A stretch of DNA of 64,000 bases from Watersipora subatra (lineage: Eukaryota; Bryozoa; Gymnolaemata; Cheilostomatida; Watersiporidae), in assembly GCF_963576615.1 (NCBI RefSeq), contig NC_088711.1:18260182-18324181 (forward strand), written 5' to 3'. The position numbers and the translations under genes were made by a program. Of the stretch, positions 48,601-58,300 are shown in pieces. The notes below the pieces were generated by a model. The model did not search any database and had not been told where the DNA came from. It saw nothing but the letters and a program-made list of their open reading frames with translations. Positions within the stretch are counted from its first letter, which is position 1. Each line of letters begins with the position of its first letter.

Positions 48601-51600
48601 ACAATTTTAATTGGTAAAATATATATTGTATAGGACAATTTTAATTAGTAAAATATATATTGTATGTGACAATTTTAATTAGTAAAACATAATTTGTATG
48701 GTTCAAAAGCCTATTGCTTTTTTGCCAGATTTATATATTTTCTATTTTGCCTCATGCTGCCCCAAACTTGTATCTCTTTGTATCAAAGGCTGATAAAGAA
48801 AAATCAGAAGGATTTCAAAAAGTATGCTTTAGGGTTATGCCACCTGATATGAAGAGTTACGATCAGTGTCTAAATGTCCTTAATGCTGAGAAGCTAAATG
48901 TGTTCTTAGATATTTGCTGCCTGATATTTGTAAATCTCCCAGACCACCCATTACACTTCTACTTTCCCAAAAAATCTACTACACTGTATACCAATATATA
49001 TAATATTCTTTCAATACACATAATTTTACATTTTTATCTTTTATTTTTGTGTTCTACTTTGTGCTGAAAGGTATAGACTGATGTAAATAAAGTTTGTGTT
49101 TATATTAATAATTACTATGAAATAAATTTAATTATTAAAACATATACCGTATGTAAAGATTTTAATGATGCTGCAGTTAACATTTTGAAACATTTTGTAA
49201 CACGAATTCAGCTGTTATGTAGTAGCATACGCTAGTCGATGACATTACTTGACCATAATGCCAGAAAACATGTCAGGCAGCAGCCTGTCAAAAAACTGGG
49301 ATTCCTCCTTGACAGCGGACGGCTGTCAGACAGGCATCGAGCTGCAAAAGTAACGCTAAGTTATCGCTCCACAGTTATTCAGGTAGCTAGCCTGAGCATG
49401 CTTCTGTATTTGTACGTCACAGGCAGTATCTTGATCTGCTATGACACCAGAGTTTTATCACGTTTTAAAAATGTAATTTCACTAGGTGAATGCCCGGCGT
49501 TACGCGGATAATAAAAATATTTTGCATAAAAAGTTTAATTTTAATTTGCTACATTTCTTTATGCAATAAATTTGAGTAACTTCAGCTAGTCTAAACTTTT
49601 ACTATAATAAAAGCCATTATTATAACTTGATGGACTTGCCTAAACTTTGAGTAAAATTCATCAGAATGTATTGCTATTTTTTGTATCAATTGCAATTGTT
49701 TTTAATGTATGAGGTGATCTGATTAGGAGGATGTTTCAAGATTAAAATCAATAAAACTTGATCGCAACTAAAATGCTCCAACCAAGCAAAAGTGTGATTA
49801 TGACATCTTTAATTGCAGAGAGATCGACAGAATAAAGAGTCATAACATTTTATTTAGCACAAACCATAAAACTTCCATTTGATCGCCATGGTACTCTATT
49901 TTCAACCCTTTTCCGATAGTGGTAATAAAATAAAAGTGACGTTTAAATTAGAGGGTGTTGTTGTATTTTTCATACCGCTCCTCAGAATTTTGGGGCGATA
50001 CATTTAACCCTTTTAAGGGCGAAATGAATGTCGACTATATTTTGCACTCTCCTTTGAGCAGAGCGACATTGAACCATTTTACTGCAATATATCTGCTAAC
50101 TTACTTCCAACTTGTAAAATATCTCTATATAAATATGATTTGGAAAGCCAAGAAATATCTTTACCACCTGATATCTATTGCTTGCAATTAACCTGTGATG
50201 ATATTATAGCATGCGCCCAGCTTTGCAATTTGTTTAAGCTTTTAATATTTTTATTTCATTCTAAATTTGAAGACATATTTTATTTTATAACTATATTTAA
50301 GAATGTTGCATAAAAGCTCATTGCACTCATCGATATGTTTAGTACAGTTTGCAGCCAAAACTAGCTTATTATGTGCAATAGAGGAAGAGTTATGAATGTC
50401 GATCCTTTCAATTCCTTTGTAAGATCAGAGTACCACAATGATGCTATAAAATAATATGCTATAAATCTGCAAAATTATAAGTTTTATGATGATAATCTAT
50501 CAAATTCTACAACTATATATTCATGAGCAAGTGACTTAAACAAACCATATTTATATTACACGCAGAAACAGAAATTAATGTTTTAAAAACAAAGATATTT
50601 TCATTGTTTTCTTGAATAGCTGCATTCTGATTGTTGCTTTTCGATCGAACGAATATCTTCTAGTTGTCCAATATCTTCCACAATATCTTCTGGTCTCAAC
50701 TATTTTTCTGCATTGCTGAATTAGTCGATATCGGCGTCCAAACAATTTTTTGAGCAGAGCAAATCATTTACGCACTGTGTTTTGCCCAATGATAAACTTG
50801 TAGCAGCTAAGGTGCTAAGCACTAGTTCTAGTCTAAAACTAGTCATTCATATACCATCATAAATATAAACAATTTTTCACATACGTCGAAGTATCGAATT
50901 GAACAAAGAACTATTATTACTTTAAAACAATTATTACTTACTTCTATGGTGTTGCTGTCAAAGATTAAACGTAAAACACGAAAGGCTTTAGAGTTGGAAA
51001 ATAGACTATGATACAAACAGAAACAACGAAAGAATTAATTGTTATTGCTGTAATCGAGTCATTATTAGTACGATCTTGTAGACGCTTTTCTACTGACCAC
51101 TTGATATTATAGGTTAGTAAAAATCGAAAAATGTCAAAATGACGATCAAATGGAGGTTGGCATTCAATTAAAAAGTGGAACTCCATTTTTCACCCTTTTT
51201 CCCATAGTGACGGTAAAATAGAAGTGGCGGTCCATGGAAAGGTGGCGCTCAATTAGAGGTTTTACGGTAATAGCCGATATTGCAGCGATAACAACTAGGG
51301 ACGTCATTTTGCACATATCTTTTGTCTGTGTGTTTTAATCGCAATCAAGTTAGTCATCGCAATGGAAGTTAGGAATGTTTAGTCCGATTTAGAATGATAG
51401 AGAAAGGTGTCTTAAAACCCATTATTATCTAAATTCAGCCTTCAAAATAATCTCAGTCTTTTCTGAAAAGTAGATAAGCTATTTAACATTGCATATTCAA
51501 AAATGAGCTCAAAAAAGCACAATAACAACTCTAGCTTAAAATAAAATCATGCTTTTTTGAGCTCATTTTTCTAGGCGTTCAGCTGACTAAATATCATGTA

Positions 51601-52599
51601 ACAAGCTACGAGCAATTTTAAATAGTTTATCTACCTTTCATAAAAAACTGAAATTATTTTATAGGCTGAACTTAGATAATAATGGGTTTTAAGACACCCA
51701 TCTCTATCATTCTAAGTCACACTAAACATTCCGTTACTTCCGCTCCTAAAAAGCTAGGCTGCGTCACATACATGTATTTATGGGCGGAGCCTGTTATGCC
51801 GATTGTCTTTTTTTAAAACGGATATTGAAACGCTTTAAAAAAGCCTTTATGACTTTGAAGGTTAGTGGACCAATCTTTATTCTGAGTACAAAAGCGGAAT
51901 CAGCGTGTTTGATTTACCTAGAAATTACGATAAAAGTTGTACGTGACAGTTATGGTTTAATCTTGAAACATTCTGACAATCAGATCACCTTAAACATCAA
52001 AAACAGTCGCAAATGATAAACAAATATCGACACATTCTCATAAAATCTACAACATAATTTGCGTAAATTTAGCTTAAAGTCAGCATTTGGAAAAAAGAGC
52101 CCATCATGATTTTTAAACGAGTCAGCAGAAGCGTGAGTATTTTGATCAATCGGTATTAAAGATTAGCCGGTACATAAGTATGTTCACAATTATTCATGGC
52201 TACAGCCAGCTGGACACGTAGTCTAGTGGTTTAGTATGCCTGTCTGCAGACCCGAAGGTTACGAGTTTAAATCTACCGCCAATACGATTTTTTATTCCTA
52301 AAAATGTCAGTATAACAGCGCACACCAACAAACCAACAGACTGACAATGAGATTTATGTACATATATAGATGGAAGATCTGAGTTTGGAAGCAAACATAG
52401 GCTGAGGATAAGAAAAAATTGAAAACTTTTGGTACATATCCTGTACGACACCATATCCTGTATGATAAGTGTGGGACTCACGATCACTTCCTGGCTCTAA
52501 CAAGTTGGCATTTGAATCACTTGATCCGGTTTCAGCTGGAGTTGTCTCCTCTGCTGTTCCTGATTCCTCCGCCTCACTTCCTCCTTCTTCATCTGACAT
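39692..52599 (-). CDS. SLC37A4-like glucose-6-phosphate/phosphate exchanger (major facilitator)
   Basis: Complete gene, 9 coding exons on the minus strand: 52599-52482, 48547-48401, 47479-47342, 46387-46291, 45320-45094, 43439-43201, 41936-41820, 40995-40857, 39858-39692. Phases agree throughout; the total of 1389 nt encodes 462 aa. Vertebrate SLC37A4 (G6PT) is an ER membrane antiporter moving glucose-6-phosphate into the lumen against phosphate. Family landmarks: YIYNRRVFQFILP (TM1 region, with the conserved Arg), NGFGWPCVVKVTRAW, GLWWALMSLSYF, DWGQLYL, the ETAPPN loop and the last helices AGFPMSFLASHYGW. About 12 hydrophobic segments are spread over the exons. Unusual: an acidic, low-complexity N-terminal extension of about 40 residues in exon 1 (SDEEGGSEAEESGTAEE) not typical of vertebrate G6PT, and a triplicated acceptor before exon 6. 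Exon 7 donor was set at GTAGGT (41819) because it keeps phase; a stronger-looking site 4 nt downstream (GTATAC) breaks the frame. Confidence 0.92.
39895..39985. repeat. Short tandem repeat (about 30 bp, x2.5)
   Basis: Tandem copies of GTTATACATTATACA / GTTATACATGTA in intron 8 just upstream of the last exon. Confidence 0.7.
40160..40830. repeat. Minisatellite of ~20-bp units with a 191-bp higher-order repeat
   Basis: Diverged units around ATCTAGATGTTGACTACAA, about 33 of them. A block of several variant units (marked by CTAGGCGTTAACCAAAATC and GATCTCGATGGTGCC) occurs twice with a 191-bp offset (for example 40226 and 40417). Lies in intron 8 and ends close to the exon 8 donor at 40856. Confidence 0.92.
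41280..41345. repeat. ATACATGTATCAT-type tandem and palindromic repeat
   Basis: Several CATATACATGTAT units forming direct and inverted repeats in intron 7. Confidence 0.65.
42355..42515 (-). repeat. tRNA-derived SINE (main family)
   Basis: Reverse copy: GTGGCTGAATTGGTAAGGCA head, CTGAGATTAAATCTCCG B-box region, GGATGCGGGTTTTTTGTTCC. In intron 6 of the SLC37A4-like gene. Confidence 0.75.
42747..42930 (-). repeat. tRNA-derived SINE (main family)
   Basis: Reverse copy: GTAGCCGTGTGGGTAATGGT head, GAGTTCAATTCCAGTGTGAA B-box region. Adjacent at 42640-42745 is a piece of the composite CTAG module seen also at 61725-61950. Confidence 0.75.
43417..43542 (-). repeat. 42-bp tandem triplication across the exon 6 splice acceptor of the SLC37A4-like gene
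   Basis: Three near-identical 42-bp units starting at 43417, 43459 and 43501 (each CGTCCAATGAGCATCACTGT followed by TACCTACATGTA). On the minus strand each unit carries TACATGTAG followed by GTAACAGTGATGC, so there are three equivalent AG acceptors with exon starts at 43439, 43481 and 43523. The unit is 14 codons and open in the coding frame, so using the outer acceptors would add 14 or 28 residues without a frameshift. Confidence 0.88.
44659..44924. mobile_element. 266-bp fold-back MITE
   Basis: Almost entirely inverted: TATAACTAACTAGAGTGTTG at the left end and its reverse complement at the right. The pairing continues through AATGTTACTTATCTTT, GGATTGGTGTTTTTCT and TCATGACAGGTCTG. TA is present at both edges. 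In intron 5 of the SLC37A4-like gene. Confidence 0.82.
45685..45935 (+). repeat. Second dispersed repeat family sharing the SINE 3' tail, copy 2
   Basis: Matches 37915-38195 at GCTGATTCTCAGGCACC, ACCTGGCGGAAGGCAGC, GTTTGGATGAAATAGG and ACTAACAGACATACACAATA, and ends AAAGTGAGATTTGTTAATAAAG. Confidence 0.7.
46492..46969 (+). mobile_element. Tigger/pogo-like element, internally deleted
   Basis: Left end CAGAAAGTCCTCAGCTCACA preceded by TA (46490-46491); right end AAGCTGAGGACCCCCTG is the inverted counterpart. At about 46789 a transposase-like start MIPKCKTDSSNGNAAKKEK is followed in another frame by KVIIMEGKLNIKKSI, resembling the N-terminus of Tigger transposases. The rest of the transposase is absent. 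A 31-bp tandem duplication (46960-47022) includes the right terminus. Confidence 0.7.
46958..47024. repeat. 31-bp tandem duplication
   Basis: Two copies of GGACCCCCTGCTCACCCCCA followed by ATCGTAG, an island of C-rich sequence in AT-rich DNA. Confidence 0.85.
47640..48185. repeat. Degenerate ATTAAT-rich low-complexity tract
   Basis: About 540 bp of loosely repeated ATTAATAATTAATT and GCATTAAATTACCAAATTA motifs in intron 2 of the SLC37A4-like gene. No protein or RNA gene. Confidence 0.7.
48548..48695. repeat. Tandem repeat of about 36 bp, ~4 units
   Basis: Units of AAAATATATATTGTATATG followed by ACAATTTTAATTAGT, starting directly at the exon 2 acceptor in intron 1. Confidence 0.85.
48700..52204. 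other. Intron 1 of the SLC37A4-like gene, bulk
   Basis: No exon recognised. A 117-codon open frame at 48714-49067 has no family signature. The CTAG-GAATG module lies at 49483-49510. Related stretches at 49866-49955 and 51145-51272 belong to the TACCGTAAAA dispersed family, directly repeated with each other; the second ends with AATTAGAGGTTTTACGGTAA. Confidence 0.5.
51364..51741. mobile_element. MITE with ~70-bp terminal inverted repeats
   Basis: Left GGAAGTTAGGAATGTTTAGT through TTAGAATGATAGAGA and TGTCTTAAAACCCATTATTA is repeated inverted at the right end. An inner hairpin (AAAATGAGCTCAAAAAAGCA / reverse complement, about 51500-51570) adds a second fold. No target duplication identified. 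Confidence 0.75.
52205..52380 (+). repeat. tRNA-derived SINE (main family), near full length
   Basis: GTAGTCTAGTGGTTTAGTAT head, TTACGAGTTTAAATC B box, ACGATTTTTTATTCC, CAACAAACCAACAGACTG and tail CAATGAGATTTATGTACATATATAGAT. Sits 100 bp 3' of exon 1 of the SLC37A4-like gene on the opposite strand. Confidence 0.8.
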
Positions 52600-52649
52600 C
52601 TTTTCTCACGGCTCGTTTTAGAAGGAACAATGGTTTGGTAACTAGAAAC

Positions 52650-53430
52650 CAGAAGTAGATTCCGTTACCAAATCAGACCAAACAGAAAGTTTAATAAAAA
52701 TAGCTGTTTTTGCACTGAAACGCTGCTCAACTGAGCTCCATTACTCACACTGCATTAAGTCTTTGACACTAGCTATAAAAGATGTAAATTGTAGAAATTA
52801 CCTTGCTGCCGCTTAGCCATGTTTACTCCTCTGTACAAAAAGAGTATGTACAAACTTGACTTGTGCTCCTTGAGTGCAGTGAACTGCCATGAGCTTTTAT
52901 ATATAACTGGAGATAAATGCAGCTCAGAAAATAAAAATGCACGGATAAGCTTACTAACACCATCAGGATGAAAAGTTTGACCATTCCATCAATCTGACGA
53001 CTCAACTACCTTCGATTTTGTCTTATGAAATTGTTTGAGTTGTGGTAAAATCTATAATAACTATTTCTTAGCACAAAACCAAAGGTGGTTTGGTAGCTAG
53101 AGTGGTAAAATGGTCGAATTCTTCATATTGGTGGTGTTAGAAAACCAGCTAATCCGTACATTTCTATTTTTTTCAGCTGCATTTGTTATCCTTAAACCAA
53201 AGATAATTTTACTAACATATTTAATCTCTCCCGGAAATTCACTGCACTCAAGGAGCACAAGCCAAGTTTTTACATACTCCTTTTTTGTACAGAAGAGTTG
53301 ACATGGCTGAGCTGCAGCAAGGTAATTTCTATAATTTATAGCTTTTATAACTAGTGTCAAAGACTTAATGCAGTATCAGTAATGGAGCTCAGTTGAGCAG
53401 CGTTTCAAAGTTTGGTCTGATTTGGGAAAC
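52650..53430. repeat. Inverted duplication (two ~350-bp arms) with a short ATG exon in each arm
   Basis: Left arm about 52650-53000, right arm about 53100-53430, roughly 88% alike by eye with about a 100-bp spacer. Both contain, outward facing, TGCACTCAAGGAGCACAAG, TACAGA.GAGT, an ATG and a GTAATTTCTA donor. Left (minus strand): ATGGCTAAGCGGCAGCAAG (MAKRQQ) ending near 52802. Right (plus strand): ATGGCTGAGCTGCAGCAAG (MAELQQ) at about 53304-53322. The reading could be two divergent copies of a promoter and first exon. I could not find a downstream exon for either. Confidence 0.7.
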
Positions 53431-53544
53431 TTTTGGGTTACTTTTAAAAGATTATTGGAAAAACAAGTATTTGATATTTTTGAGCCAGGGATCTAATTTA
53501 CTGAAACTTAAAAGTAAAAATAAGTACATAAATGCACTTAATGT

Positions 53545-53635
53545 CTATGTGTATAATGTGCATGCGTATAATGTACATGTGTATAATGTACATGGGTATA
53601 GTGTACAAGTGTATAATACACAGCGTATACAATTG
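53545..53635. repeat. 15-bp tandem repeat (GTATAATGTACATGT)n
   Basis: About six imperfect units of GTATAATGTACATGT and relatives. Confidence 0.85.
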
Positions 53636-53639
53636 TATC

Positions 53640-55348
53640 ATTTGCTTGCTTTCTATCTCAACATAATGAACAGTTTAGACAAACGGAACACTTTATCAAT
53701 TAGAACTGGAAGAGGATGAAAAATGGGTGATTTTGTCCCATCACTTGCTACCATCCCGGCAATCATGATGATACAATTGTGTAACAAAAAATAAGGCTGC
53801 TAATAGGAAAAAATCTGTGCCAAAGGCTATTTTGGATAATTTTCTCACTATTCTAAATTCTTCCAACTTGTAAAAGAGGTAAACGAAATTGGAGTATGAA
53901 AAAGCAGATAACACAAAAGGTATGAGAAGAGAGCAAAAAATAAAGCGAAAAGAAATAGTGAGAGAGAAGATGTGGTTAAATAGTAATGGCTAAGTGAAAA
54001 AATGTTGACAGAGTTGGTCAACACGCTGCATCACTATATGTAGTTTTATTCTCTGTGTTTATTGGAGAAGCATTCAGCTGCTTCTGGCCCATATAACGCC
54101 ATGTAGGAAGATGCATATCGACATTCCCTAGGCTTCAAAGAAGTTTAATAATGTACAAGCCTTAACTTTAGATATAATAATCTAATCATCATTGACACTG
54201 GCAAATCTACCCTATTTATTATTATAATAATTATTATTTATTGTTATAATAAAATAATTAATAATAAGTAATAATAGTAATAATAACAATAATAATAAAT
54301 AACAATTGTCATTTATTATTATTTATTATTACTAGAGAGTGGCTGATGTAGTGGTTAGTACTCTCGACTACCAAGTGACAGGTCAGTGACTCAAGCGCCG
54401 CTACAAAAAGTCAGAAAGGGCTTCTGGTCGTTAATTTCTTCTATGCTAAAGAAACAACTTTAACAGAAAACATAAAGAAAGCAGCGGAAAACCAACTCAG
54501 TAGGTACTCCCGTCAAGAAAACTAGCTAAATGTTTAATAAAAAAAAACTGGACAAAATAGGACCAATCATCTAAACAGTTCATATAAGTTTCTTTCTAGC
54601 ATTTTACTAACAACAAGCATGTAATGATTTAGCAACTGATTCTGTGCTAACAGAAAAGAATGCTATAAAAATCATTATCCATGATGATAACTTGAAGCTT
54701 TCTGAGTTTGCAAATACATTGTTTATTACAAAACTGGGCATATTGACCGTAAAACTTGCTTTTGTAGGCAGTTTAGCAAAAGAAGGTAGACCATATTAAA
54801 AAATTAAGCTGCTCTTAAACTGTCACCCTTTAAATGACCGCTCCACTAAATGGGCTTTCAAGCAGCCACAAATATTCGTTTTGTGCATTTTGTACCATCA
54901 TGAATGAATGATGCTTTGAAGAAATAACAAAGCTCTACTATATGGAGAAATATGTATTAATAGTACATGGTTATATTACTTAGAACAAAATCACAAAATA
55001 TAGAGATTATTCGTACTCAAGCTGTACAGAACTGTAGTATAATATACTACATATATTATGGTATAGAATATTCGTTACCTGCTCTGCACGTTGGAATTTC
55101 GCGGAATATGATGTAACAGGCTCAGTAAACATACTTCGCATTGTTTACGTTTTTAGCGGTTTTTCTCCCACGCGTGTAAATAAGGTGTTTTTATTGGCTT
55201 ATCGTCCAAAGGTCATGTAAAGGTGACATTCGGTAAACGTGCTGAGAAGGCGTGGGCTATTTCAAGAACAACTTAGCAAATACATGTAATGACGAAAAGC
55301 AAGCTCTGGCTACATGTGAAATCGATCTCCGCGAGGCTAGCGTTTATA
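53640..55348. other. Upstream region of the choline-transporter-like gene
   Basis: No gene recognised. AATAATAAT-rich low complexity at 54215-54330, a second-type SINE at 54338-54530, and a short end of the TACCGTAAAA/AAATGACCGC family at about 54745-54860. The last 200 bp are less AT-rich and probably hold the promoter. Confidence 0.45.
54338..54530 (+). repeat. tRNA-derived SINE (second type)
   Basis: GTGGCTGATGTAGTGGTTAG A-box region and GTCAGTGACTCAAGCGCC near the B-box position, followed by a GGGCTTCTGGTCG body; distantly like 9715-9910. Confidence 0.55.
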
Positions 55349-58300
55349 ATGGCGAGCTCAACGTTTATTGCTTCCATTGTGACGCTTGTTATTTTCTACT
55401 GTTTAATTGCGGTGGTCGGAATTGTAGCGTCCATATATTTTAAAAGAAAACAGAAAAAGAACTTTGATTTGCAAAATGCCACCGGTGATTTGGAGTTTCA
55501 GTTAATTGCTGGCAGACAGCTTAGTTCATGCGTGGGATGGCTCACGATGTCAGGTAAAAACCTAATCATGTGAACTTGAGTTTTGATTTACTTTTTGATT
55601 TGATTTTTTAATGTTGTAACATAAACGCAATGTTACTGTTGCATTATGCGAGCGCATTCAATTTGGCAACTGAACTACGTTAGATTTAAAACGAATAATG
55701 CTACAAATAATAAGTCGAACTACAAGTTAAATTTCTCATAAAGTGAGACTGATTATTGAATTAATAAATAGGACGGCTCCAAAATACTGTATGCAAAAAG
55801 TTTAGGTCTCATTCTCAGATTGTCTTTTGAATAAAATTTTATGTAACGATTGTCGTGCTGTTCTTGCATGTTTTCATCGATTTTATGCTAATTGTAAATC
55901 TGTTGACTTTCCTAGACTCTTAGCTTAGTAACGTCAATTCAAGATTTTATTTAGTAATTGAAACATGATGCTCATCTTTTCAATTGTTTTACCAGAAGCA
56001 AAATTTATACGCAGTAGTTTAAATTTTCTAAACCTGTATAAATCTGTCAGTTTAAATTACATGAAAATATGGTTTTCCATTAAGAATTTTCATAAAAATT
56101 AGCAAGCAAATGAAATGTGCATTGAGTGGAGTGGGAATAACTCCCACTTTTGGGGACTCCAAGTTACTTTCTTAATACCAACTTGATGCCTCTGCTGAAA
56201 CAGAGTGCGCTAACCTCAACAAGTCCGTCTGTGCAACTCGCTGAAACCAACGGAGAGAGCTGTAACTAGTTCACTTCCGTCTGTGCAACTCGCTGAAACC
56301 AACGGAGAGAGCTGTAGCTAGTTCACTTGCACTCTGCTCAGACCAACAGAGTGCGTTAAACAATGCTTTCCATTGTAGTACATCCTACAGAAAGCAATAG
56401 GAGAGAGCTGTAACCAACTCACTTGGGCTCTGCTTAAACCCAATGCTTGTTAGTCAATGCAATGTTACTCACAAGAAACAACTCAAGTCATTGTTAGAGT
56501 AATTTTCTTTTAATTATTGAATGATTTTTGCAACCTTGTCCGAGCTTGCTGTCAGTTATATAATAATGGCCAGAAACTAACCGTATTTCTCCTAGAAACT
56601 ATTAATGTATCATGGAGCAAAACACAGACTGAATTTGCGTAAGCAGGTAGGCTTGAGCTTGACAGCAACCGTTTTAACCAACCAATCTTGTTATTCTAGT
56701 GATTTTTCAAAATTTCTCCATATGAAACAATAAACAATTATTGTGCGACAATTAGCCATCACATCATGTTTCAATAAATCAGACATTTGTAAAAAAACCC
56801 GTAAAAAGTTAAACATAATATGTAAGAAATAGCACTCTTTAGTAATGGGAAGACATATCTTTAGTACGAAAATCTCGAGAATCAGAATCTCATCTCGAGA
56901 AAAAGTGTAACAAAAAATACCATTTGAAGGAATTTTAATCAATTAATAACCAATTGAAAAAGATATTTTCATTATTCCGGCAGGCACGCATGAACACAAA
57001 TAAGTTTTACTAACGTGTTAGTTGTATGAATAAACTCATTGTAAATTGCTTAAAAATTATCTTCAAATGGCGATTTTTAACATTTTAAAATCAACTTCTG
57101 TTCCAGAAGTCTTTCTTGTTTATATAAAGGTTCGGTCACCTCCTTTTCTCTGTTCATCATGTCTCCCCATACCAGACACCCCAAACGCCCCGTTGATGGT
57201 GTCACAAAGGCATAAAAGATGTTATACAGCTCGGCTAACTCCGCCGATTTGTTTACTCCAAGGCCCTTTTCACAATCGCACTCATTTTATAGAGTTTGTT
57301 CTTAAAAATATCTCTTTCAATTTCTCGTTTTACTACAAAAGATATAAAGATGCAAATATGTTGGACTTTTGCCAGTACTTTCCATTTTTCAAACTTGAGA
57401 AGCATGCTTGATAAATTGTGTATGCGCAACTTTCCAAAAGATTGCACCTTCTGCAAATGACTGTCAAAAGCTAAGTTCCTATAATGTCACTGTAATATCT
57501 AGTTATTCTTAATAATAAACAGTTGAATAAATAACAATAAATAATAAACACTGTCAGATTTAAGTTTAATCAATAAAAGATTTATTTTATATTTCTTCGT
57601 CCAAACACAGATGATAAAAAACTTTCCAATCATAGACCAACATGCTCGGTAACCATAACAAGAGAATAACTCCAACATATAACTAAATACATAAATCATA
57701 TTAGAAATACATTACTGAACACTACAGTTACAACTTTTGAAGTTGGTCTATGAAAATCAGTTATAGTACATTGCTAACAATCAGTCAAAATATTTTCAAT
57801 AAAAATAATTTATGCTCTTTTTCAGTCAGAGTTCTTGTGGTTAGTGTGATTAGCAGCTAATGTTAGCAGCAAATGAACTAATATTTCTAGTTAAGTTCAA
57901 GATGTGATGTGGAGCATCAAGCTGTCAGTATACCTATCTGTATCTCAAAGGTCAGGCTATATGAACCTGCTATTGGTAATACATGTAATCCGGTACTATT
58001 TATACATGGGTCTGGCCAACGACAACTAAACAGTCAACCACCATACAAATGAGAAGGGCGAACTGGACATCCTTAGATATCCCGACATCTGTAAAACCAC
58101 TGCGCTATACCAGTGATGCCCTGTAGCAGCATTCAGAAGGCCTAAACAGGGATGGGATAAACAAACCTATCCAGCGTCCAGCCACTGCAACAGGATGGAA
58201 ATGCTAGCATGCCTCGTACTGTTCTTGTCGGCCTGTTACCATATTTTTTCTGTCGAGATAATGAATCTGGTCCGGTGAAAGCCAGCAATCACTTCAACAT

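Noticed and set aside
48714-49067. 117-codon plus-strand open frame
   Set aside because: Lies within an intron of the SLC37A4-like gene on the other strand, has no recognisable domain and ends in AT-driven low-complexity residues.
53393-53719. 108-codon plus-strand open frame
   Set aside because: Its second half is the translated 15-bp tandem repeat, and the first half is the edge of the inverted duplication.
57046-57411. 121-codon plus-strand open frame
   Set aside because: Lies in intron 1 of the choline-transporter-like gene, no family signature and no splice-bordered exon; could be transposon debris.
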